In this document: positions 43,202 to 52,241 of the stretch, piece after piece
How positions within the stretch are numbered: the stretch's first letter is position 1
Layout: every line of letters starts with the position of its first letter
From: Centrapalus pauciflorus
Lineage: Eukaryota; Streptophyta; Magnoliopsida; Asterales; Asteraceae
Length of the DNA: 64,000 bases
Assembly (NCBI GenBank): GCA_020465985.1
Contig: JAANYP010000850.1
Location: 1 to 64,000, forward strand
Direction: 5' to 3'
Notes under the pieces: model-generated
Databases searched by the model: none
Seen by the model: the letters and a program-made list of their open reading frames with translations, nothing else
Told to the model about the DNA's origin: nothing
Position numbers and translations under genes: made by a program

Positions 43202-44416
43202 ATGTCTCGCGACGCTCTTGTACTCGGATCTGAGAACAGACCACCAGTTCTCTATCCCGATGAGTACGAACAATGGAAAGCCCGGTTCCTTAAGTTCGTT
43301 GGAATGCAACCTCTCGGGAACCTGATGCTTCGATCAATATCTGAAGGACCCGTCATCTACTATCGAGAGATAGCTTCCAGACCCGAGGCTGACCCCCCTG
43401 TCCAAGCCTCAAAGGTTGAAAGAGAGCCGGCAAATGACGCCGAGAGGGATCGCCAGCATGCTGATAAGAGGGAAGAATATCTGATTTATCAAGCCCTCCC
43501 CACTGATATTTTGGTCGGTGTAGACAGTAAAATGTCTGCAAAAGAAATGTGGGACGAGCTGGAAATCCAAATGCTGGGGGCAGATCTTGATGATCGTGCC
43601 AAAATCGAGGCGGCGAAGGCAAAGTTTTCAGAATTCCGTGCCGAAGACGGGGAATCTCTGCAATCCACATTCACCAGGTTCTGTGCAGTCCTTAACGAAT
43701 TGAATAAACTGCACATCAAGAAGGATAGGGATGATATCAACATCCAATTCTTTGCCGCCTTAGCCCCCGAGTGGCAGCTTGCATGTAGGGCAACGAAAAG
43801 AGTCCTGAACATTCCTGAGGTCTCAATAAATGTCGTCTTTAAGGAGCTTAAGAAATATCAAGGGGATGTGGATCAACAGAAGCTGATGGGAAATCAGTTG
43901 GCCTCTCTACTGCTATCAGCCAACACAGGGTTGAAACCGAATGATTCGCTAGCCTTGATCACCAATACGCAGATTCCGACACCATCTTTTGCTCCTGGTT
44001 CTTCATCGTCTCAGTACAGGTATGCTTCTCCTCCGCGTGAGGTCTATGATGAGGAGGAAGCTTCGATCCAAGAACAGATAGCCTTGTGGACCAACCGTCT
44101 CCAACAGCGACGGTTCTCCAACAAGACCGACAACCAACTCCATTATGACACTGGTCCACGGAGGTACTCAGATGATAGGAGGTATGACCGCCGCGATGAC
44201 TATCGCAGAGATGACTACCGAAGGGATGACAGGGATGATCGCCGGTATGATGACAGACGCGACTATCGCGATGATCGCCGTTATGAAAGGCGAGATGAGA
44301 GGCGAGATGACAGGCGGGACGATCGAAGGGATGATCGTCGGGATGACCGCAGGGACCGGAGGCGTGATGATAGCCGCGAGCATCGCCGGGCCGACAAGAG
44401 GCCGGTAGAAAGATGA
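43202..44416 (+). CDS. gag: Gag of element 2, N-terminal part up to an internal stop
   Basis: Gag starts MSRDALVLGSENRPPVLYP at the first ATG after the leader cluster. Capsid helices follow (KEMWDELEIQ, FSEFRAEDGESLQS). Residues from about 325 to 404 are an unusual mixed-charge tract of RDD, RRD and RDDR repeats. The frame meets TGA at 44414-44416. The same frame continues beyond it to the zinc knuckle, so this is one gene with a nonsense mutation, probably a CGA codon turned TGA by C-to-T change in the arginine-rich run. The tract is absent from element 1, which has a lysine/serine-rich linker there. Confidence 0.88.
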   Translation: MSRDALVLGSENRPPVLYPDEYEQWKARFLKFVGMQPLGNLMLRSISEGPVIYYREIASRPEADPPVQASKVEREPANDAERDRQHADKREEYLIYQALPTDILVGVDSKMSAKEMWDELEIQMLGADLDDRAKIEAAKAKFSEFRAEDGESLQSTFTRFCAVLNELNKLHIKKDRDDINIQFFAALAPEWQLACRATKRVLNIPEVSINVVFKELKKYQGDVDQQKLMGNQLASLLLSANTGLKPNDSLALITNTQIPTPSFAPGSSSSQYRYASPPREVYDEEEASIQEQIALWTNRLQQRRFSNKTDNQLHYDTGPRRYSDDRRYDRRDDYRRDDYRRDDRDDRRYDDRRDYRDDRRYERRDERRDDRRDDRRDDRRDDRRDRRRDDSREHRRADKRPVER

Positions 44417-46647
44417 GAGGAAAAGCCAAAAGCTGATGAGCCGAAGGCAACTGATGAACGTCTCTGCTACAAATGTGGCAAACCGGGCCACTTTGCTAGG
44501 GAATGCAAGAATAACTTCGAAAGAGACGTGGCTTATTACGAGAGAAAGCTCGAGGCTGCGAAGAAGAAATCGGATGCGTTAGCCCTCGTCGCCCAGGAGG
44601 ACTACTGGGATGCTGAAGATTCTGAAGACGAGGATGACAAGGGCAAGAATTGCTATATGGTTGATCGTCTGGGGTTGGAGACATGTGCTGATTTCACTGC
44701 TGATAATTCAGACATTGCTGCTGAGGGGGAGACAATGAAACATCCACCAGTATGTCTGATGGCTACAACCGACGATCCCGAATGCTCCACATCCGGTTCC
44801 GAGTCCAGTGAGGTATATTCCTATTACATTCCTGCACATGTAAATAAATTATTTGTAGATAATGAATGTACACTACACATACAAATACTTGATCTACAAG
44901 ATAGATTAAAAGTTGAAACTGCAAAGTGTGTACAGGCTGAACATCAAGCTCATATTCTGAAAGAATCATCTGAATTATATCATTCAAAATGGTTAACTAA
45001 TCATAATGTTATAAAACAGATGTTGATAGAAAAAGTAGATGTTCAGGATAGGAATATATACCTTGAATCTTGCATGGAAACGCTTTCAAAAGAAAAACTA
45101 TCTTTAAAAGAAGAAATTTATGTTCTTACAAAACAATTAGATGTGGTAAATATGGAAAATATAGACAGTTTAGAAAAATACAAAATGATTGAAGAAGAAA
45201 GGATAAGTTTGTACGCAAGAATAAAGACCCTTGACGATGCATTTTTGAAAAGGGGTCAAACAGAACAAACTATCCATTTAAATCAGCCCAAAGAAACTAG
45301 GTTTTACCATTCTAAACAAGGAATTGGTTTTAAAAATCCTAAATATTTGGAAAAGGCACAAAATGTTTTACCTGTATTTTATGACATGAATTATATGGGA
45401 GCCGGTATTAAATCTTTCTTTTTTGAGTCATTAAAAGAAGTTTTAAGCCAAGAAAATGAGAAACGTGTTACGCGTAAAGATAAAGAAATTTCTTTTCATT
45501 ATGAAGAACTTAACGAGAGTTATTCTTCTAGAGTACCCACTTTAGAGGAAGATCTCTCGTCAACTTATTCAGAAACTGAATTGAACACAGAAACTGTAAA
45601 ATCAACTCCTCAACTTTATATTCCTGCAAAAGTTCTTCAACAACAAATCATTGTTTTAGAAAAGGAATTGAAGTCGTCTCAAGAGAAAGCACTTGATCTT
45701 CAAGATGCTCTTCTTAAGAGAGAAGAAGAATTGGTAAATCAATCTTTTCAACACACTGTGGAAGTCACTGTCTACAGAGAAAATTTTGAAATAGTTTCAC
45801 AACAATTGAAAGATCTTTCAAAACAACAAACACTTTCTCATTCCCTAAAAATTCCATGTATGTCATCAGATAAAGGTAAGGCTACAGCTGAATCTTCTTC
45901 TATCTTTGTCAAAGGTGAGTGCTCAAAAGTTTTCAAAAATGAGGTTCCTAAAAAGACTCAGATAAAATCCAAGTCTTTTAAGAAACCCACTCACCACCAA
46001 AAAGAAAAGTCTGTCAAGTCTAAATCTTCCATGCTTACTGACTCTAATCGTTTTGTTCCTACAGATCATATAAGGAGAGTCCCAAAAACCACCATGCAGG
46101 ATTTTACAAGTTTTTTTGTGAAGAAGGCTTTAATGCCAAGTGAATTTGTTACTAGAGATAGGATGTCTGTAATCTCTAAAGACAATTTGTGTAACAATGT
46201 GTGTGACAATGTTTGTCATGATGTACCGAATTCTACTGTTCCGTTAAAGTACTCTTTCAAGGATTTTTTAATCTATGTCCAACTAAATATAGACGACAGG
46301 TTCCTGAAATGAATGCTTTTGTGCCTTACCCTGTTAAACGTATTCGGAAAAATAAAACTAAAAATAGTGCATCATCGGCCACAAACAAAGTTGAGATGTG
46401 TCCGTTGCCAAGGCCCAAAACCAAAGCAACGGTCAAAAAGGTCTCAAAAAGACAAAAACCAAAGGCAATTTCAGCGCCTAAGGTTCCAAAACCCAATAAA
46501 TCCAATCTTCAATGGATTCCAAAGGGTTGTGCATCCGGACCACACACAAATGCTAGTTGGGTTTCTAAATCTGTACACGTGACATATAAATCTGGAAAGC
46601 CTAACAAAAAGGGACCCATATTGAGGTGGGTACCCAAGGTTGTGTGA
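44417..46647 (+). pseudogene. gag: Gag of element 2, continuation (zinc knuckle, coiled coil, WVP tail)
   Basis: In the same frame as the first part, CYKCGKPGHFARECK (CCHC) lies at 44465-44509. An acidic stretch and a long coiled coil (about 44870-45260) with KRGQTEQTIHLNQPK follow. The tail is lysine/serine-rich. The frame stops at 46310-46312, but similarity goes on in the next frame (LQWIPKG, LRWVPKVV) to TGA at 46645-46647, so a one-base shift lies shortly before 46310. The WVP motifs match element 1. The stop at 46645 lies seven bases inside the proposed intron. Confidence 0.82.
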
Positions 46648-46917
46648 TCTTAATGCAGATGGTTCTTGGTTACTTCTGATCAAGACCCGTGCTTCAAAGA
46701 AATGGCTTCTAGTTACCTTAGACTAGGACCCGTTCTTTTGCTTGTCGGTTGTGCTTAAACCGACACGTTTGGCTTCTGTGCACACAGCCCAGGACCCGGT
46801 CTTAACTCATCATGTTTTCTGAACATCTCGATTCAGAACACGGTTTGATTGTGAATTAAAAATGGATGTGTTTGAATGCATATAGTTTTTCATTATATAA
46901 ATTTATGTGTTTTTCAG
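46639..46917 (+). other. Putative in-frame intron between gag and pol
   Basis: The donor CCCAAGGTTGTG (GT 46639-46640) and acceptor TGTGTTTTTCAG (AG 46916-46917) enclose 279 bases, a multiple of three. The end is U-rich, as in plant introns. Unspliced RNA would stop Gag at 46645. Spliced RNA would lead from the WVPK motif directly into protease in the same frame. Element 1 has an AG at exactly the same distance (12 bases) from its protease TGG codon, but no room for a normal intron. Confidence 0.5.
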
Positions 46918-49900
46918 GCTAAGTCCATTTGGTATATGGATTCGGGTTGCTCCAAGCACATGACAGGAAGAAGAGAATTGCTGTCCAACGTTGTTGAACA
47001 GTATTGCGGAACTGTGAAATTCGGGAACAACCATCATGCTCACATAAAAGGATACGGGGACTTAGTTCAAAATAATCTAGTCATCAAGGACGTTGACTAT
47101 GTTGAGGGGTTATCTCATAATCTTTTTAGCATAGGACAGCTCTGCGACAAAGGACTAGAAGTAACGTTTAGGGCTAAGAACTGCAGTGTTAAGAACATGG
47201 ATGGAAAAGAAATCTTGACTGGTTCCCGAAAATCTAACCTTTACACCATTGACGTATCTAAGCTTGTAGTGAAGGATAACATTTGCCTACTATGAAAAGC
47301 CTCTTCAAAAGACTCTTGGTTGTGGCATCGAAGATTATCCCATTTGAATTTTGATAACATCAACAAGCTGGCTACGAAGCAATTGGTCAAAGGACTTCCT
47401 GAGTTGCGCTACGAAAAGGACCATCTGTGTGGAGCATGTGAGAAAGGAAAAATGAAACGATCATCTCACAAACCAAAGCCCGAACCATCAACAAAAAGAG
47501 TTTTGGAGTTACTTCATATGGATTTATGCGGACCGATGAGAACTCAAAGCATAAATGGAAAACGATATGTGTTGGTTATCGTTGATGATTATTCTCGATA
47601 TACTTGGGTCAGGTTCTTGCGTTCCAAGGACGAAACAGCTCAAGAAATCATTGATTTTATCAAGAGTGTCGAGACCCAACAGCAGCTGTCAGTACAATCA
47701 ATCAGATCAGATAACGGCACAGAATTCAAGAACTCGGTAGTGGAGGGCTTCCTTCGATCCAAAAGGATTTAGCATCAATACTCTGCTGCTCGAACACCTC
47801 AACAAAATGGGATCGTGGAAAGGCGTAACCGTACGCTAGTAGAAGCCGCTCGTACAATGCTCACATATTCAAAGCTACCTCCGTTCTTGTGGGCCGAAGC
47901 CGTATCAACAGCATGCTATACACAAAATCGCTCCATCATCCATAAGCGCTTTAACAAAACTCCTTACCAACTCTTTTTGAATAAAGTACCATTTATCAAG
48001 TACTTACGTGTATTTGGTTGCAGGTGCTATGTGCTGAATGACAGAGACAACCTCGGGAAATTTAACGAAAAGGCGGATGAAGCGATCTTCATTGGATACT
48101 CATCCAACTCGAAGGCGTATCGCGCATTCAATACCCGAACCAGAACAGTCAATGAAAATGTGCACGTCACATTTGATGAGTTGGCTGAACTGGCACCCGA
48201 AGTTGATCAATCAGGACCACGCATTACTCAAATGCCTGGAGACTCTTCGAATAATCCCATTTCTTTTTCTTCTTCTGATTTGGTTAATTTATTTGATCCT
48301 TTTTATGTTGAATTTTTCGGTCCTAACGCTAGTGTGTCTAATGTTGTAAATAATGTAGGTAATCCTTCCAGTTCAACTGCGCCGCAAAGTTTCTCCGCTC
48401 CATCTTCATCAACATATCCTCATCCATCCACATCATCCACCGACACATCCGCAGTTGAATCTACTCCTGTAATACCCTCACATATAATACCAACGATTCT
48501 TCCTTCACCTGAACACTCGGAAATTGAACCAGAACCTGTGGTACCATCATTTGAAACCATTGACCATGAATCCTCATCCATTCCCATATTAACCACAGAG
48601 GTTCCATCCCGAGCACCCCTTCCACACGAGATAAAATGGACCCACAGTCACCCAACAGAGCAAATCATTGGTGACGTATCAACAGGAGTCCAAACTCGTA
48701 GGGCATCTGCTAATGAATGTCTCTACGCATCATTCTTGAGTATGATAGAGCCCGCTCGTGTGGATGAAGCCCTGACAGATCCGGATTGGATAGTTGCAAT
48801 GCAAGAGGAACTCAACCAGTTTGAACAGCTAAGAGTATGGCGGTTAGTTCCCAAACCAAAAGACCGCACAGTCATCGGAACGAAGTGGATCTTTAAGAAC
48901 AAACGAGATGAAAACGGCATTGTGATAAGGAACAAAGCAAGACTTGTTGCCAAAGGCTACCGACAACAAGAAGGGATAGATTATGACGAGACCTTCGCTC
49001 CAGTTGCACGGATCGAAGCAATCAGAATCTTCTTGGCGTACGCGGTACACAAAGACTTCAAAGTGTACCAAATGGACGTCAAGACTGCCTTTCTAAACGG
49101 TGAACTTAACGAGGAAGTGTATGTTGAACAACCACAAGGCTTTGTTGGTGCACATAAACCTGACCATGTTTATGTGCTAGATAAGGCCCTCTATGGTTTA
49201 ACACAAGCACCTCGAGCATGGTATGATAGTCTTTCGAATTTCCTTATTTCTGCCGGTTTCTATAAAGGTGTGGTGGACACAACTCTGTTCACTAAAAGGG
49301 AAGACCCACATATAATGCTAGTACAGATTTATGTCGACGATATTATATTTGGATCTACTGACAGTAATTTTTGTAAGGATTTTTCAGCCCTAATGGAGTC
49401 CCGGTTTGAGATGAGTATGATGGGGGAAATGAATTTTTTCCTCGGATTACAAGTCAAACAACTTGAGGATGGGATTTTTGTGAACCAGTCGAAATATACT
49501 CTTGACATTCTCAAGAAGTATAAGTTAGACTCTTGCACGAGTATCGCAACTCCCATGGCCTCCAACTGTAAGTTAGACACCGATCCTTCCGGGAAAAGTG
49601 TCGATAATTCAACTTACAGAGGGATGATAGGATCCTTACTATACTTGACTGCCAGTAGGCCGGATATAGTGTTTTCAACATGTCTTTGTGCTAGATTTCA
49701 GGCCGACCCAAAAGAATCACACCTAACTGCGGTAAAACGCATTTTTCGTTATCTTAAGGGTACACCCGAACTTGGTCTATGGTATCCAAAGGGAACCGAT
49801 TTCGATCTTACCGCGTTTTCAGATGCTGATTTTGCAGGTTGTAGAGTGGACAGAAAAAGCACGTCGGGAGGAATACAGTTTTTAGGAGATAGACCGGTGA

Positions 49901-50280
49901 GTTGGTCTTCCAAAAAGCAGAATTGTGTATCCACATCTACAGCTGAGGCTGAGTATGTAGCAGCTGCAAGCTGTTGCTCTCAAGTGCTGTGGATGAAAAC
50001 ACAATTACGCGATTATGGGTTCTCACTCACCAATATCCCTATTTACTGTGATTCTCGAAGTGCAATTGCCATCTCTTGCAATCCCGTGCAGCACTCTCGA
50101 ACAAAACACATAGATATCAGGTATCATTTTATTAAAGATCACGTGGAAAAGGGAACCATTGAGTTATATTTTGTTGGCACGGAATACCAACTTGCGGATA
50201 TATTTACTAAAGCTTTAGACGAACCTCATTTTCGGTTTTTAGTATCTAATATCGGCATGTTGAATCCACCTTCCAATTAA
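46918..50280 (+). pseudogene. pol: Pol polyprotein of element 2, two in-frame stops
   Basis: One frame runs from the protease (WYMDSGCSKHMTG near 46930) through to GMLNPPSN before TAA. It is broken only by TGA at 47293-47295 and TAG at 47770-47772. Integrase has the finger WHRRLSHLNF...CGACEKGK, then D in LLHMDLCGPM, D in IRSDNGTEF and E in PQQNGIVERR. RT has MDVKTAFLNGEL and the catalytic IYVDDIIFGS. RNase H has SDADFAGCRVDRKSTSG and STAEAEYV. All catalytic residues are present. Identity with element 1 pol is high by eye. The two stops separate protease, integrase and RT. Confidence 0.92.
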
Positions 50281-50571
50281 ATATCAGATATTGTCTTAAA
50301 TAATCCTATTTCAATCTATCATGATTGAAATTCCTTTATTTTAGAAAATATCTGTTATTTAAATTTAAGGATTATGTCACAAGATTGAAACTCAATATTT
50401 CCTTATCTGCGTATATTTTTAATAATTAATGATCCTGATAAATTGCTGTGTGAATTGTTCATCATGGAGTGGGATGCAAACAATATCCAGGTTTGTCTGT
50501 ATTTGTAAGGCTTAAAAAGGTTTGTCGTGATTTAAATCTGAAAAGGAAAAGGAAAAAGAACCGGTATTTAT

Positions 50572-50584
50572 TTGAGGGGGAGTA
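50572..50584 (+). other. Internal polypurine-tract-like motif after pol
   Basis: TTTGAGGGGGAGTAGAG lies about 290 bases after the pol stop. It copies the purine core of the true tract at 55694-55707. Others lie at 54112 and 54163. It may be an additional plus-strand primer. Confidence 0.45.
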
Positions 50585-50862
50585 GAGTTAGGATTTTAAA
50601 ATTCTGTGTTTCCTTTTATTTCTTTTATAGTTAAATTTTTGAATTTTAGGTTAGTCTTAATTTTAATTTAATTTTAAGTCTTAATTTAATAGGTCAGAAA
50701 ATCACAAAAAGATTTTAACTTTCAAATTTATCAAAAAGCCAAAAAGATTTTAGGTTACTTCATTTCATTTTATTTTAATTTCAAAATTAAAGAAAATTCC
50801 AAAAATATTTTTTTATTTTATTTTTGTATTGGACCAAAAATTTCTTTTTGTTCTATTTCCTT

Positions 50863-51152
50863 AAAAGCCCAAAATCACTTTTTTGTTGTGTTGTGTTGTG
50901 TGGTAAAACATCCGCCGGCCCATCTCTCTTTTTGGGCGCGGACCACCCGACCCGACCCGCACGCCTTTAAAAGGGCGGGTCAACGGTCAAACGCCTCACT
51001 TTACTTCATCTTCAAGAAATTTCCTTTCTACTTCTTCTTCTTTCTCTCTGTCGACGAACTCCTCCGCCGAACCACCATTACCGACGATTCCAAGCTTTTG
51101 GACCATCATTCTTCTTCATTTTTCTTGCATTTTCCATCATCTGCACTATCAG
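50863..51152 (+). promoter_or_regulatory. Putative internal promoter and leader of the third gene
   Basis: AAAAGCCCAAAATC and CGGCCCATC (GGCCCA 50917-50922, inverse of TGGGCC) precede a TATA-like CCTTTAAAAGGG (50964-50975). A leader very rich in CTT/TTC follows (51000-51145) and ends with the splice donor ATCAGGTATTCC (GT 51153-51154). The order is the same as at 1545-1346 in element 1. Nothing here is coding: the open frame across 50888-51253 has a low-complexity product. It was recognised by motif order only. Confidence 0.5.
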
Positions 51153-51399
51153 GTATTCCATTTTTACCTTTACTTCAGTATTTTACTTCATATATTGTGT
51201 GTTTGATCTTCAAATTTTTTTTCCTTTTTCATTTCGGTTTTTACTCTTTTTAGGTAGTTTAATGTGTTATATTTTCTTAGTTGTAGTTAGATAAAGTATT
51301 CAGTTAGTTATTTTAAAGTAGGATCTGTAACTTCATGCATTTTTATTAACCTTTCAACTGTTCACGTTTAATCTTTGCATGAACATTAACTGCACTCAT

Positions 51400-51910
51400 G
51401 CAGTTTCGGATGTCCGAATTCGGACCACCACCCGAATTCGGATGTCCGACATGGATTTAATTCAAAAAATTTTCAAAATAGAAAACCCATTTCGGACCAC
51501 TGTTGATCCGAATTCGGTTCACTGTTGATCCGAATTCGGACCATCAAAGCAGGCTCAAAACTTTATAAAACTTGAAAATTGTCTAAGTCTGTTCACCACT
51601 GTGCATCCGAATTCGGATGATACCCGGATTCGGTCCCCATCCGAATTCCAGGTACCATCCGAAATTAGGACATATCCATATCATTGCATGCATTTACACA
51701 AGTCATCAACCGAATTCGGACCATGTTCATACCACATCCGAATTTGGACCAACTTTCATCCATTTCATGTCTGACACTTCGGACCATCATCTGAATTCGG
51801 TCCCCAGTTTCACCTAATCCGAATTCGGACCACCCCTTACATCATTCCTGCATCATTCAATTTCGGACGGATCCGAATTCGATGACACTGTTCATCCGAA
51901 TTCGGACCAT
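51400..51910. repeat. ATCCGAATTCGGACCA motif cluster (3' side of element 2)
   Basis: Copies of CCGAATTCGGACCA, CATCCGAATTCGG and CATCCGAAAT recur about every 20-40 bases. They are the same words as in the 5' leader of the element (42570-43170). The cluster lies inside the proposed intron. Confidence 0.9.
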
Positions 51911-52065
51911 CCGAAATCCAACACTTAGGATTTTTTTTAATTTTTTTCATTTTTCATTTTTTCCATTTCTGCATTTTCATATAAATCAAAAATCACAAAA
52001 ATAGTTCCTTCCAAGTGCACCATTGATTAGAGTTAGGATCAGTGTTTGAGTGAAACGGTCTTATC

Positions 52066-52140
52066 TAACATCGGTCTCTTAACGATTGACTTTGGACTTT
52101 GTTAGTGGAATTTTATTCTGCTAATAAAGACCCGATGTTA
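52066..52140 (+). other. Conserved stem-loop in the proposed intron
   Basis: TAACATCGG (52066-52074) and CCGATGTTA (52132-52140) are perfect inverse copies with a 57-base loop. The loop starts TCTCTTAACGATTGACTTTG, almost unchanged in element 1 (69-151). It lies about 100 bases before the acceptor and the third gene's start. Confidence 0.6.
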
Positions 52141-52241
52141 AACAGATCAGACAATTTCTATTTCACACTCATCTAGACTTCACATCAATGCATTATCATA
52201 TCAAGTCTTATGATCCTAACTTTGTTGCACTTTGCAGGATA

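Larger units (their letters stand above)
51153..52237 (+). other. Putative leader intron before the third gene
   Basis: The donor AG-GTATTCC and the acceptor GTTGCACTTTGCAG (AG 52236-52237) enclose 1085 bases, AT-rich and without a long frame. The acceptor lies four bases before the ATG codon of the third gene (52242). The intron holds the motif cluster and the conserved stem-loop. A donor in the main leader could also use this acceptor. Confidence 0.5.

Noticed and set aside
42655..43233. Open frames across the CCGAATTCGG cluster
   Set aside because: Repetition of a short word keeps several frames open on both strands. No start context or similarity, and gag begins at 43202.
43959..44491. 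Long minus-strand frames opposite the RD-rich part of Gag
   Set aside because: They mirror the repetitive CGN/GAT codons of the Gag tract. The plus-strand frame has the domain content.
46309..46312. ATGA stop-start overlap in Gag as a termination-reinitiation signal
   Set aside because: The downstream frame is already open and similar to Gag upstream of the ATG, so a simple frameshift mutation is the easier explanation.
50888..51253. 121-codon frame in the proposed third-gene leader
   Set aside because: Phenylalanine/serine-rich translation of a pyrimidine-rich leader that crosses the splice donor. No domain.
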